64,000 nucleotides of DNA from contig CAJNOI010000088.1 of NCBI GenBank assembly GCA_905250115.1, forward strand, positions 1 through 64,000. Direction: 5' to 3'. Position numbers and translations under genes: made by a program. Within the stretch, counting starts at the first letter, position 1. Each line of letters starts with the position of its first letter. Shown piece after piece: positions 25,735 to 39,869 of the stretch. Under the pieces are notes generated by a model. That model saw only the letters and a list, made by a program, of their open reading frames with translations. It ran no database searches and had not been told where the DNA came from. This DNA comes from Adineta steineri (Eukaryota > Rotifera > Eurotatoria > Adinetida > Adinetidae).

Positions 25735-26752
25735 ATGTTGTTCAAACGAGCACGTGATCTCGTCTCGGACGTATATCATGGTTTAATACATGGCTCTGTA
25801 CGTGATATTGCTAAATGTAGTAAAATAGTCAAAGCAATTGATAACAATAATATTGATGAATTAAAAATATTACTTCCACAATTAAATCATAAAGATGTTG
25901 AAGACTATCTTCGACAACCAGTGGATTCCATGAAACGAACACCATTACATTTTGCTGCTTGGGCAGAAAATACTGAAATATTAGAAATGTTACTTACTTA
26001 TGTTAATGAACCTGATGTTGAAGATAAAACTGGAGCAACACCAATGATGTTCGTTGTTGGTAGTGGTAATGATTGTTTAAAAAAAATGACTATGTTAATT
26101 AGTAAACATGCAGATGTGAATAGAAAAGATAAATCTGGTTGGACATTAGTTCATGCTGCTGTTAAATCAAGAAGACGAGGTTTAAATTTATTTATATATT
26201 AGAAAAATTTTAATTTAATTTCAAATTTTTATCTTTATAGATCTTTTAGAATTATTAGTAAATAAAGGTGCTAATATACATATAGTTGATGGTGATAATC
26301 GTTCATTATTACATATAGCATGTGATAATGGTGATATATCAATTGTAAAATATCTCTTAGGTAAAAATGCTAGTTTAAAAGTACAAGATAAAAATGGTTG
26401 GACACCATTACATGTCGCATGTGGTCCAGCTGATGATTATGAACTTGTTCATTATTTAATACAACATGGTGCTGATCCATATGTTTATGATATGAATCAT
26501 TCAACTCCACTTGATTTAGCAACACAATTTAAAGCAAAACAAGTTGAACGTTATTTAAAAGTTCTTATTCAAATGGATCCTGATACAGATATCGATGATC
26601 TATGTTCCGAATCTGGTATGACGAATGATACATATGAAAGTGATAATGTCTTCGAATCGGAACCGAATTCCAAACGAGTATCACAAAAATCTAATATATC
26701 TTTTCGAATGGTTGAATTAAATCCAATGAAACAACAAGTTGTTAAACTTTAA
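25735..26752 (+). CDS. Ankyrin-repeat protein
   Basis: Two exons, 25735-26179 and 26241-26752, with a 61-bp phase-1 intron, give 318 residues. After an N-terminal lead (MLFKRARDLVSDVYHGLIHG) there are about six ankyrin repeats, recognisable by TPLHFAAWAENTEILEMLL, TLVHAAVKS, SLLHIACDNGDISIVKYLL, TPLHVACG and TPLDLATQ. The C-terminal 80 residues are acidic and then Ser/Lys-rich, without repeats. Ankyrin repeats bind other proteins; no catalytic domain is visible, so the partner is unknown. The intron falls inside a repeat, and both exon ends fit the repeat consensus when joined. It probably acts as a cytoplasmic adaptor. Confidence 0.9.
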
Positions 26753-27349
26753 TTAACATGAATGTTGTTTTAATTTCGAAATGAAGAAGAAAAAATTTCT
26801 TCTTTTATATTTGTAATCTATGTTATCGATTCGATTTCTTTTTTCTCTCTTTATATCATCATGTTTGTTGTCATAAACAAAAAAAAGTACATAAAAACAT
26901 AAATATAATAATAATTATTAATAAAAAAAAAATAAAACAAGCGTTATTTTTTTGTTTATGAATACAGTAAAAAATAATTATATGCATTAATACACACATG
27001 CTTCAGATAAATATAAATGTAAAGTATATGAATTATTTACTTCTGTCTTATTGTCACATTCACATACATTTTTGTTGTCGTATGTTTACTGTAGTAATGT
27101 GACAAGCATTTTTGTTTGATTTAATAAATGTTGATCGAAAGACATACTTTCATTTGACGATTAAATATATAGTACATACTATTGAACGAATTATTCAAAC
27201 CTACAACGGAAAATGAGAAAAGAAAGGCTTAGTCGGTATTAATTATTTGTTGACTAAGCTTTTTCATACTTACTTGTTTCACTTTTTATTTTCATTAACA
27301 TAAAATAGAAATTTTTGTTAGAAAATAAATAAGATAAATGGCCGGATGA
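26753..27349. other. Intergenic, no gene seen
   Basis: AT-rich DNA between the ankyrin gene and TMEM26. It includes A-rich runs near 26880-26945; no element or RNA gene is recognised. Confidence 0.55.
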
Positions 27350-28882
27350 ATGCACGGTCTGACTATCGCCAAGTCTCTTCTAGTGCGAGTGTTTCTTGTA
27401 GTACACGGATTAATTTGTACTTGGCGTGTTGTTGATATAAATGATAATCAATATTGTTGGGTTATATTAGTTGGTTTAGGATTTTTACTTATTGAAACTG
27501 GCATTGTTCTTTGGCTACGAAATGGACGAGAATTTAAAACGTAAGAAAAAGAAATAAATAAATCGTTAATTTTTTTTATTATACTTTATTAGAGTTGCCT
27601 TTTGTATCATATTTTATTTGACATGTACAACACCATCACTTTGGATTATTCATGTTGACACCGCTAATAGAAAATTATATCGTCTTGCAGAAAATAAACT
27701 TAATGCTCGAACAGCAGCTGTATCATCAACTAATATTCGACAACAACATCGTCTTTCAAATAGTACATCATATCTACATGTTGTTTCACCAAATTTACAT
27801 CGTGTATTACCAACAACTACACCACTTATTCTTTCCATTGGACATATTGAATGTCATGATAAAGTAAATTAAACTGTTAAAATTAATCTGTCTTTTTTTT
27901 CCAATTCATCGATTTAGGCTTGGTACTATATGGAAGAACAACGTTGGCTTGATGCAATACAAGAAACTTTGCTTGTTATTTTATCTATAAGTCGTTTACT
28001 TATAAGTCGTCAACATATGACAATAGAAAAAAGTGGCATTGTTTTAATTGTTACATTAATAAATGCTGCTGATCTATTATCTATTTCACAATCATTACAA
28101 TATCATGATGTTATTATTGAACGAATTTGGATGTATATTGGTCTTGTTCTTTTAACAATTGGTTTATTTCAAATGGCATTTATTGATACGGATGGATTAG
28201 CATTGATATCAAATGAAAATTTTTCACATTATTATACAAGAAAATTAACAGGACAAATACATTTTCTTCAAGATCAAAATTTACGTCCTTTTTTTCGAGT
28301 AAATTTTTCTATGCTAAAAAAACAAACATTATCTGATCACTTTTTTTTCTTCATTGATAGTCTTTATTCATTAATGATGGTCTTCTTCTACTTTATCGTA
28401 CATTATTAGCTGTTAAAGTTCGTTGTAGTAAACCATCAATAATATTTTATATGTTAAAAAATATTTGTATGATTGCATTTCATTCTTATCGTGTATATAA
28501 TATAGCAAAACAACATGAAAAAAAGAAAACATTTGCTGCATATGAACAATTAATGAATACACCATTATCATCGCGAAGTTATCGTCATCTGTTCGATGCA
28601 TATGATCAAAAACGTAAATTAAAACAAGAACATCATTTCTTACATAGAACAATACGTCGACCACCAACACATATTCAACGACGAGCTATAAAAACACCAC
28701 GAACGTTTTATAATTCTTCTCCTCAATCTATATCATATCCATTTGTACGACGTCGAAATGATGGTGGTCGAGCACGAACTGCATTTGCTCTTTATGGTCT
28801 ACCATTTCGTACTCCACAATATCCTCGACCGGCAACAATTTCTTCAAGTTCAAGTCTTGTTGCCAAAGCTTTTGTTCATTAA
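27350..28882 (+). CDS. TMEM26: TMEM26 homologue, multi-pass membrane protein
   Basis: Four exons, 27350-27540, 27593-27863, 27918-28298 and 28361-28882, give 454 residues (human 368). The N-terminus resembles vertebrate TMEM26: LLVRVFLVVHGLICTWRVV, followed by a Trp-containing second segment, then YLTCTTPSLWII against YLISIVPSLWLL. Later segments WLDAIQETLLVILSISRLL and IERIWMYIGLVLLTIGLFQM continue the match. Exon 4 restores the frame as SLFINDGLLLLYRTLLAVKV, the last membrane segment, and then adds a long basic cytoplasmic tail. Intron 3 (28299-28360, 62 bp) has no change of composition and can be missed, because the unspliced frame reads on to 28409. The molecular function of TMEM26 is not well known; in mammals it is used as a beige-fat marker. 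Confidence 0.88.
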
Positions 28883-30558
28883 ATAAAAAAGAAAAGAAAA
28901 TTTTTTAACTGATTTATTTTATTCTTCATCGACAAAGTTTCTCATATCAGACAATATAAGAATTATCTACATTGCTGATTATTGTTTTTTTCTGTAAGAA
29001 ATATTTAAAAATAGATTCGTTGGATTGCAGTGATATGACTCAATGATAATAACATAAAATCTCATTGTAATCAGAACGACTAATGTAACAGTTTCCTACT
29101 ACATCCTTAGAATTATAATGCAAAATAGAACCGAAGAGTAGGAGAGGTAGATATGAGATAATCATACAATTCAATTTCTTTCAGACTATATTTTAGCTAG
29201 CATGTTTGCTCATAATTGAAATAATTATGGTGGTATTTTATTAAATACAATATCGAATATTTGTATCGAAACATGACTCGTCTGATAGAATAAAACTAAA
29301 TTTAAGTCGGTCAAATGTTAATATGAATAAAACTTAGACTATATGTTCTGTCATCTATGATTAAAGATGTATTAAATTCGAATATAAACTTAACGTTCGG
29401 ATTTGAATACTTTTCAAACAGTTCATCAGTATCTAAAAAGTTGTCGGAAATTTTTATGAAATACAGAAATTTCTTGAAAGACATTGCCATTTGATTGTAG
29501 ATGTATATTTTAAATCTCAACATAATAAGGAATTTCCTCACCTGTGTTTGAATTAACATCTTTTTTTTATCTAATAAATAATGAATTTAAATCTTAGCCT
29601 AATAGTTCAATCCATCGGTCTTGAATTAGTTGTTTTTGTGCCAACATATCTAAATTATTTAATAATTCCAGTGGTGCTATTTTCAATCAAATTCAGATTA
29701 ACATATTCTATACCTTATTCTTTTGTCAGTTGTATTGATTTCTATGTATCAGAAGTCTATTAGTTGAATTATGGTTTAAACGTTGTATTGACAGAGTCTG
29801 AAGTTCTTTTATTTAAAAAGTAAGATGAAATCGATTTTCATGAAAAATAGAATTCAGGTTTCTCTTGTTTTGAATACATGTATCTTCCTTTAAAGACAAT
29901 CATTATATTAGCATCAGAAATATACATTCAGAACCTACTATCGTTGTTTTCATCTGTTAAAAAAATCGTTCAAACTCTATGAAAGATTTGAGAACCTCAT
30001 GATATCACCATTCAATTCAAAAGCGATTAATCACTTCGGTTAGTTTTCTTATCCGTCGAAACATTTTAGATCTATTGTTTCATTAGAAATAATACAAATG
30101 ATTATTCTCTTTTTCTTCTTCTTCTTGTTTATTTTATTTCTTGTTATTATATTAATCAAAGACAAGAATACATACATAAATGAATAAATAAAAAATAAAG
30201 TGTAGATAAATACATTCAAATATTTTTTTCTTTTTGTTTTTTTTTGATTTTTACATAATAGAGAGGAGCAGAAGAAGAAGAATGGTTAATATATTTAAAA
30301 TAAGAAGTAAGCATGACAAACTAAAAAGACATAAAGAGAGCACCAATCAATAAGCAAAAAGAACAAGTACGAACATTTAAGATAAAAGAAAAAAGAAAAA
30401 ACTGTTAAAAGTTTTATGACAGATGTAATACTATATTAAACAACAGACATAGACATATTGATGAGAAAATTTATATATGTATATATGTATGAGAAGAATA
30501 ATAAATAAAATGATAAAAAAAAAGAAAAAGAAAGGAAAATATTTTGTAGTGTTTTCAA
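28883..30558. other. Intergenic between convergent TMEM26 and CARMIL genes
   Basis: No gene is supported. Short frames at 29311-29559 and 29581-29763 lack domains. Polypyrimidine and A/G-rich runs occur at 30100-30260 and 30500-30540. Confidence 0.55.
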
Positions 30559-33500
30559 TCAACAGAATAAATTCACTTGTTCGATTAATCGTCGATTATT
30601 ACGAGGTGTATAAGGCGATGTAACTAAACAAGAAAAAAAAAATCATATTTTTTTTTCGAATAATAATAAAATGAAAAAAAATTTCGGTTATTTATAAAGG
30701 CTACGCGGTAGTTTACAATTAGAAGCATTAAGAAGCTGTATAAAATCTTACTTGAAATATTATTTTTCATTTAAGACACCTGTAAGTTAAAGTTGACAAA
30801 AAAGAACAAGAGGTTTTCATTAGATTATTTACCTGTCGTATTCGGTGGTGTTATTGGTTTCTTCTCCATTGGTAACATTGTCGGATTAGTTGTAGCTAAC
30901 AAACGAGCTCTTTCTTTTACTGATAAACCTTTTAAAACACAGTTAATGAGTAATTCATATTTGTAAAAGAGATGAAAATACTTACGTTTATACTGTTCAT
31001 TGTCATCAGATGTGTTTGAATCTCCAGCACCAGGAGTACTATCAGATTCGATTGTATTCTCTACTGGAGGTAAATTTACAGGAAGAGAAACTAAAAATAT
31101 TAGAAATAAATCATTTATGTTTAAAAATGTTGAAGATTTAATGACTATAAAGGTAATAAACTCTTAATGCCTATTTTGGTTAGTATATCTTGATTATTAT
31201 TAAGATTCTTGAGAAACATAAAGTATGCAGTAGGGTATATTTATTTGTTATTTAAATAATCATACCTTTTTTATCTAGCGGATAATGCCTTAATCGAACT
31301 GGTGGTGCTTCTCCATTAGGATCAAGTGCTGGAAGTACACGAGTACCAATTGCAGCTTTGCCTGATCGAGTTAATACTGGTGGGACTGGTGATGATACAT
31401 TTTCGGATGAATTATGTGTTTCTTTTTGTTCGTCTCTGTTCGATGGTGTGAATCCAGCATATGAACTCATTGACATTAAAGGTTTTGTGTGAACGGGTTC
31501 ATGTGTTGTATCTGAATTGATAATTTGTGATATATCATTATTTGTTACTGCTACTGATTTTGAAGCGGTTAATGGTGCATTAGTTTGATGTTGAGCATTT
31601 GAAGGTCGTGCTGATAAATGTTGTTGAATTTTTACTGGAACAGGTGGTGGAGATGGTTCGTCATTTGTTGCTTTTGTAGATTTTAATGTTGGTTTAAAAA
31701 GTTTTGTTACGGTTCTGAATATAAATAAAGAAAAAAAATGAGTCATGAAATGAAATAATTAAATAAAAACAAAACACCAAATTATTATATAAATACATGC
31801 AGCAGACTTATTGATTTATTTTAATTCTGAGTAAAGGTAAGTCGTCGTTATAGCATATACATGCAGTTTTAGTAACTAACTTTTTTATTCTGCTTTGATG
31901 TCTATTATACATGAGATTTTGTCTCCGAACAATCCACGTAAGAAGAATTAATAAAAGGTTCGACTTACTTCGGTGGTAATTCGGATGTTTGTGGATCAGT
32001 AGTGGATGTATTAGGAAGATTTGTAGTTGCTGTTTCAGTAGTTGATACTGGTGGATTATCTCCAATACTATTATCATCATTATCAAGACCACCATCAGAT
32101 GAACTATCATGTGAACCGCCATTAGTTCCTCGTTTTACTGGTGGTTTTATATTTGTACGACGAGGTCGGTCTTTACCTTGAAAAACAATTAAATGAATAC
32201 ATTGTATTAAAGAATGTTGATATTAACAGTAGTATTACATCAATTCAAGCATTTATACTGGTCAGGTTTTTTTTACTCATACTTTTTGGTAAAACTAGGC
32301 TCTTTGGTATTATGCGACAAAACTTCTGTATCAGATAGGATGTCTGCGTAATCTTAAGTATACTAATAATATTAATAAGATAAGTCTTAGAACTATTCTT
32401 AGAAAAGTTAACTATTGTGATATAATACCTATATGAATTAATTTCGTTGTTGGTTCAATATCAATATCAAGACTATTATCAGGTGCTGCTGGTGCCATTC
32501 GTTTTTTTGCTGGTACAGGAGGTGGTGTATTATTTCTTTGTAATTCTTTCTGTTGTTCTTGTTCAACTAAATCAAGTAAATCATGTTCAATAAGATCACC
32601 TTCATCTTCTATTGACATTTCCTTCTTTTTAAGTCGATTTGCATTAGGTACATTATTATAAATTGGATCAGTATTAATTGAATTTGATTCTGATTCATTT
32701 GTATTAACTAAAACTGATCGACGCCAACCAACACCTGGTATTGTCATTGGTTTTGGTGAAGTTGGTGCTGGAGGTGTTATGGTTTTACTTTGTGTAGCTG
32801 CTAATAAACGATCATCTTTTGCTATTGATTTAGTAGGTTTTAGTGTAGGTTCTAAATTTGTTTTTCATAAGAGATTTAAATTGAAGAAAAAGTGAGCTAG
32901 AATTACCTGTGAGATATTCACTTGAGTCAGATTTTTTTAATGAACGATTAACTACTGTTTCATCTGCTGTTTCAGGTTGAGCATGATTATGTTTATGAGC
33001 TAAACGATGAACAACATTAGCACCACGATGAACGAGACGATCAAGAGCTACAATTCAACATAAAAATTTAGAATATAAAATTAAAAATAAACTTACTCGA
33101 TGGTGCTGTATTTTGTGATACATCTGTTGCTGATGTTTGTTGTGACGAAGCTGCAGCTTGAAATATAGTTGTTTCCTGAAAAAATAAGACAAATAATTCT
33201 AACTATCAATAATCAATAAAATCTTACTAATTGTTTATGCATATCAATTGCAATATCATTCGTTGTATCATACGCACGTTTTTGTAAACAAGTAGCTACA
33301 TTAATATAACATTCACGTGTATATGTTGTTAATCGAGTAGGTATTTCTTTATTTAGTAAATGTTGAATATTTTCATTTGAATTTGAAAAAAATGTTCTTA
33401 TTTGTTCCTGTAATTTCTAAAAAATCAAATTAAGTTTTAGATAAATAAGAAAATAATTATTTATTATTACATCATCATAATTAATTGTTGTTTGTTCTTT

Positions 33501-36500
33501 AAATAATTGATAAAATTTCCTTGATAATCGGTCATTTTTTTCTATTAATTTTTGTTCAAATAATTTACACATATCATTCCATTCATTTTTCAATTGTTCT
33601 TCTTCATTTATATATGATTCATATAATTCAGATGAAATCTTTGAGAAAAAAAAAGAAGAAGAGATTTACTTTATATTAAAGACAGCTAATATTTTATATA
33701 CTTTAGCAATACGTGTTGTTCGTGTTAAAATTGATTGAATTTCTTCTTGTTTATTATTTAATCGATTTGAACAAGATAGAATATATTCAAGTGATGTTTG
33801 ATCACCAATTAATTGTTGTTGATTTTCCCAAGATTGATTTATTTCACGTGTTAAATTAGCTGGTGGTATAACAAGTAAAGAATCAGGTGAAAATATATTT
33901 TCTTTTTGTTCTTGATTTCTTGTACATAGAGTATCAAGCTATTAGAACAAAAAAAAATAATTCATTATAATATAAAAGAAAAAGACTAAATACTTTATTC
34001 ATTAACATTTGTAATTTTTCCATACGATCTTTTTCTGTTGTTTTCATTAGGATTATATCAGTTATTGGAATTGGTAAATATTGAATAGCATGATTTCTAT
34101 TAAATAAAAAACAAAATATTTAATCCAAGTACTACTAGTCTGGGTCATTTTTGTTCGTTCTGTTCAGGGGAGTATACAGGAATGAAAAAGGTCGATGAAA
34201 CCAGGGTTGACTATTTCAATCAATAAAATCTTTGATAAAGAAACTATATGAGTTTATCAACATACATAGTTTTTCAAATATAAGATCGCTCAGAATGATT
34301 AGAATAAAAAGTAGTGACGTAACTGGAAAAAAGTTGTAAGAGGGAACTAAGCTCGTCTAGTAAATAGTCGATACATTCATCAAATTACAGTTTGTGCAAA
34401 TATGACCTTATAGTTTTTTCAGTATATATATACTTTCTACTTTTGAGCGCACGTGTTTTAACATTTTAAGAGATTCCCTTGTAAGAAAGCTGTGATTAAG
34501 ATAGAAAGGAGGAGAAGATTATTACGATCAGAATGTTACGTCAAGCATATTTTTTTGACAGTCAACAAATCTTAAACATAACTATCAAACTCTATCAGTA
34601 GATAGAAGGTTCATTTAGAATACTAATTATGGATGACTTATTGAAACTCAATGGATAAAGCCGATATTTACACTAACCCCCTCCACAATAGAAGGTCCTC
34701 CTGTATTAGACAGCCCCCCTGGAGCAAAAGTCGGAAAAAAAACGCCCTAGGGGATAGGGGGATTTTGCCACAAAAAAGTGCGAGTTCTGAAACCAGTAGA
34801 AGAGCCCATATCTTTTATTACGAGAGGGGGAGGGACTATGTTGTTATTATGTTTTGAAAACTCTATCAATGGAAAAAATAAATGTCTCATTCATTTATAA
34901 TTTTCCCTGGCAATGTCTGTTAGAATTTTATTATTTGTTAGATTAAAGTTCATAAATATTACCATATGTTATTATATATATAACAAAAAAAAAATAAAAT
35001 TATCTAAAGATAAGCAAATGAATGATACGTACTCTTCCATTGCATCGACAATCTCTTCGAAATTGTTTAAAGAAAGTGTATTTCGATCGTAAAATATTGT
35101 ATGTAAATGACGATTTATTTTTATTATGTGTGTCAATACACGTACACCAGCATCACCCATTAAATTTCCTCTATTTATGATATAAATATTTATATAATAT
35201 AATAAAAAAAAATTGATTCTATGTCGTATTTTATTTTTACCGGATATCGAGAGTTTTCAATGATGTATTGTTAAGTATTGAATAAAGAAAATCTGCTGTA
35301 TATTCTTTCAATTTTGAATCAGTAAGTGATAAATATTCAAGTTCCTAAAAAGAATAATAGATCTATGAGTTTTTTCTTATTTTATTTATTTACATTTTCT
35401 AATACAAGATCTTTCATAACATTAATTGTTCGTTGCATATGTCTAGAAAATATTTCTGAATAGAAAATAAAATATTAAATATGATTGAATTACTTTGCTT
35501 TTATATTATTAAAATTTTTGCCTAAATGCAACGATTTTAATTTTCGATTCTTTTTTAATTCAATTAATAATGTTGACATTTCATTATCCAAATCTAAATC
35601 AAAGATTATGTAATAGATCAATAGATGAAAGCGCATTATGAACTTTGAACTCGAACATGCTAATCGAAGAATATCTCAAAATCTTTTAATACCAGTTGTA
35701 GTAAATGCAATGCTATTTATAGATAGATAAGAAAAACGATTTTTCTATACAAATAAGCTTAAACATGTATTATTATTCTAAGACGTTGTTTGAATATTAG
35801 ATGCAGTGAAGTAGAATGATGACGTGTAGGTTTTATATACTAGGTGGGTGACGCCCACCCCAGGAGCGAGCGAGACTTAGACGGCGCGTACCCACCATTT
35901 CGATTCGCACACTCGAAAAAGAAGGAACCTAGATGAAACACTACATCAGATATGATAATATTTGAATACACTTCTTTTTTATATTGAAATTCTTGTGTTT
36001 AGTCACTAATACATCATTTACACGAACTATCAATACTGTAAAATATAAATTAACACTCAGGTCGTAGAATTGAACGATATGTCTATAGTGCGATTCATCC
36101 TTATCATTCAGTGTCAAAAGAACACGCATATTTTACAAGTTATTATTTTCGTTAGCCTTGCGTTTCGTTATCAATTACTATAATTTGCAGCGTTCTGAGT
36201 TTCTTCTGACGTTTCCGCAGTGGCGTAAAGAGGGGGGGGCGTGGGGCGCAATACCCCCCTGCTTTCGAAGACTAATGGGAAAAAAGGGGTTTACGCCCCC
36301 CCTACTTTTGAAAATTTCGTTTTTTTGGTCGCCAAAATAGAAAAAAAAGGTTGCACCCCCCGCCTGCTCTGACACCTGACTTATGCCCCTGCGTTTCCGA
36401 ATACAAGAATTTCATCTTGACTTCGATACTCTATAACTCATAGGTTTTTCTTGAGAGATATTGTATCCAATAATATTTTAATAGCATATTTTATTTTATA

Positions 36501-39500
36501 CATACCACATCCAGTAATATCAAGTGCAGTTAAACTAGGAATCGTTGCAAAATGATGTGCATATTCACGAATAAATGCTTCAAGTTGATTTCCTGATAGA
36601 CGTAGATCAAATTTATTCAAATAAATATTCGAATGAAGACCATCACATAATTCTCTATATAATTAAGAAAAATAAAATTTTGTTCCTTTTTTTTTGTTAT
36701 TCTATTATACCTGAGAAAATCATTAGATAAATTCGCATTGGTTAATTGTAAAATTTCTAATGTTTGATTTCTTGTAAAAAATGTTTTTACACCACCTACG
36801 TTTACTGTTGGATTGGAAGACTTAGTAGATGATATAAATAAACGACGAAGTTTACATGAAAATGTTGCTAATGAATGAAAAAACTAGACAAAAAAAGAAA
36901 TATTCTTATTTCAAATGTTTAGAAATTTACCGATTCAAGACTAAATTCAACATCACTTAAATGCAATTCTTCTAACATATTATCATTATTAGAAAATAGA
37001 ATTGTAATACACTAAACAAATAAAATATTGAAAAAAAAATATTCAATAGATGTAATTTACATTTTCTTCTTTAATACGATTTCCTGATAGATTAAGAGTT
37101 TGAAGATTTTTTAATAAACAAGTATTATTCATTAATGTCGTATGGAATGTTTGTAAACTTTTATGAGTTATTGAACATGATTGAAGATTAATAGATCGAA
37201 GTGGTAATTTACGTTGTTGTAACGATGAACTTAAATTAATTAAACCTGAAAATAAATTAAAATTAGATTAAGAAAATATAAATTTCGCTTGACTCTCAAA
37301 GCATGGGAAGAATACTTATTAAAACATTTTAAACTAATAGTAATCATTTAACTGTATAATATCAAGTATCAGTGTTTGTTACCTGATTACAGAAAAAAAT
37401 AACGCTACAATATCGATAAGATTTCTCTAGTTAGAAGAATTGAAGTATGTGCTTATGGCTTGAAAAGAAATTTTTCTTTTTTTGCTTGAAGGTCTGTTAT
37501 TTGTGTAACATGTAGGTGAAAAGACATCTGTTTCTTTTCGAGATATTAATTTCTATTGTTCTATCTGTAAAGGGCAGAATGTTCATAAGAAGAAAAATGA
37601 ATATTTATTTTACATGTCCTTTAGATCTTTATTGATAATTTATAACAAACTATCCATGCGTAACTTGAATGGCAAATTGAAGTCTTGTTGTGCATTTTAG
37701 TCAACTATATATGTAACAAATTAAATCATTTTTTATACAAGGCTAAAATTATGATTCTAGTAACGTTATTAAATCATGTACTGAAGTGAAACCTAGGAAC
37801 TTCGCATTAACAATGTTGAAGACGTTCAGTGGTCAACTGTACTTCATTACTTAATGTGAAACTAACTACCTTTCGTATGATTCTATTTAAATTAAATGCT
37901 GTTGATTAATTATGTACTTTCATTGATTATTAAGATTAATATGAGCTTATTTCTCCCGAATACTTAATACTAATATTGATTTTTGATGAAATAAAACCAT
38001 TACCTTTATCTTCAAGTGTATTATTTGATAAATCAAGATTTTCAACACAAGTAACTGATAGACAATGACCGAATCGTGTGCCAAAATCCCTAAAAAGATC
38101 AGGTAAATAATCTTTTTTTTCTTTCAGCGATAATTAAAAATTTGATTACTTTGTTAGACCACAATTAACTAGACGTAAATCTTTAATTGTTTCACATAGA
38201 CGAGTAACAGTACAAAGTTCGTCAATATTTTCCGATGACTTCAAAGTAAAAGAAATTACAAAAATAAATATTGATTTACTAAACATACCAATTTCGTATT
38301 TTCAATAGTTAATTTTGTAAACCATTCATTATGTCGTAATGCATGAATTATGGGTAACCAATCCTTTTGAGTGAGTGATTCGAATTCACGAAATGTAAAT
38401 TCACGTGATACACGATGAGCAAATACGTTATCAATAAGCTAAATTAAAATTTTTTTTTAAGAATTTTTTCAAAAAAAAACTAACATATTTGAAGTCACAT
38501 CAATCGGGGGGCAAAAATAGTATGCAAAGGGTAGATGGTAGCAATAATTGTCTAATATAACTATTTTTAAGAAATATCCTGTCTGAAAATAGAATGAGCT
38601 AACGATAGGACCGTTTTTTTTTAGGAAGGTTATCCGTGTGCAATGTACGCATTGTACTTATCAAAGTCATATGTCTCAAGGAAAAACTGAAACACATACT
38701 ACATAATGATATAAAAGTTGGATCTACGAGAGATTTAGACTAGAACTAATCCTTCCCATGGATGCGAATTTCTTTTACTTCTAGACAGTACTAGCGAATC
38801 CAGTTATTAAGAACCTGTTACTTTCCTTCTCGATCAAATTAACCTTGGATAGTCTATTTTTCTCGATTTATAGTAAAAACTCCTTCATTGTATAGCTCTT
38901 TCTATTTTTTCCCTCTTCAAATAGCATTTCAAAACCATGCAATTTACCATTAACCCATAAAGCTCATATTTATCAACTAATAAAATAAAACATTTGAAAA
39001 ATAAAAAATTATCTGTTTATAAAGCTAAACAATCTAATTTCATTTAAACTTACATTTTGTACATATTTATGACATGATGATTGAAAAAGATCACAAGCAC
39101 ATTCATAACGAATAGAAAATCCTCCACATGGACGAATACCATTCAATATATCTTCATAATATTCATTTGATAAACGTAATAATTTATCATATTCATTCTC
39201 AGGACGAATTTCGACACTAGAAAATATTCATTTTTTAACAAACGAGAAGAAAATATACATACATTGCTTGTAATCTATGAGGAAAAACAGCATGTAAATT
39301 TCGAATAAGTATAAGAAGAAACGGTTGTATTGATGCTTTATCATGCAAACTATACAATGAATGAACTTGTTTTTCTTCTGTTTCGATAATAACCTATTTT
39401 AATGAAATATACAATCAAAAAAAACGAAAGAAACTTTATTTAAATATTTTACATGAGAATCACTTGTTCGATCTATTAGTTTAATTGATAAAATATTAAA

Positions 39501-39869
39501 TTGTGATTCAATCTAAATAACAAAAATTATATGTATATATTTGTTTTTTGAAAAATTAGTTTTTCATACTTTAACAGGAATTTTTATTGAACAAATATAC
39601 ACACGAAAAGCATTCATACACTAAGAGAAGAAAAGAAAATCAATATGAAAGAATTAATATGAATAATTTTCTTACTAAAAATCTTTCTTCAACTTTTTCA
39701 CCTTTTGTTCCATAACGAATGCGACCATTAAAATAAAATGATGAACATTTAGTCACATTTCGTGCACTACCTGAAATTTAACAGAATATTTATTAAAATA
39801 CAACAGAAAAAACGAAATGAAATCTGATCTATTACCAATTAATTCAGAAAAATCGTCTCGATCACTCAT
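30559..39869 (-). CDS. CARMIL: CARMIL (capping protein, Arp2/3 and myosin-I linker) homologue, about 29 exons
   Basis: The gene runs from ATG 39869 (MSDRDDFSELIG) to TGA 30559-30561. CARMIL proteins bind actin capping protein, remove it from barbed ends and localise at the leading edge. The N-terminal PH-like domain is in exons at about 39870-39050; RYGTKGEKVEERFL and IPVKIESQFNIL match vertebrate CARMIL. PCGGF and WLPIIHALRHNEWFTKL mark the start of the leucine-rich repeats, about 38440-35030. A helical region follows (34100-33200), then a Pro/Ser-rich tail (33050-30560). The capping-protein-interaction motif is KLIHIGKDRPRRTNIKPP, split by the intron between exons ending near 32430 and starting near 32175. 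Most introns are 45-60 bp; four are 600-930 bp (about 34100-35030, 35600-36500, 37250-38000, 38440-39050), and one holds a MITE. Exon ends outside those described are approximate. Confidence 0.93.
34640..34860. repeat. C/G-run-rich repeat remnant in a CARMIL intron
   Basis: Runs such as CCCCCTCC, GCCCCCCTGG and GAGGGGGAGGG stand out from the AT-rich intron and resemble the style of the nearby hAT-like MITEs. I could not find matching termini or a target-site duplication, so this is only a probable remnant. Confidence 0.35.
35842..35930. repeat. GC-rich dispersed repeat (GTGGGTGACGCCCAC type), copy 1
   Basis: In a CARMIL intron there is a GC-rich patch GGTGGGTGACGCCCACC, followed by GTACCCACCATTTCGATTC. 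A related patch occurs at 58024-58075 with GAGTGGGTAGCACCCAT and CATTTCGATTC. The shared order suggests a dispersed repeat family; its ends were not found. Confidence 0.5.
36218..36391. mobile_element. hAT-like MITE in a CARMIL intron
   Basis: The 174-bp element begins CAGTGGCGTAA and ends TTATGCCCCTG (imperfect terminal inverted repeats). It is flanked by a perfect 8-bp duplication CGTTTCCG (36210-36217 and 36392-36399). The GC-rich ends contrast with the AT-rich intron. It appears to be a copy of the same family as 626-819, in opposite orientation. It has no coding capacity. Confidence 0.88.

Noticed and set aside
34651..34857. Plus-strand ORF of 68 codons
   Set aside because: It lies in a CARMIL intron across a C/G-run-rich repeat remnant and has no domain.
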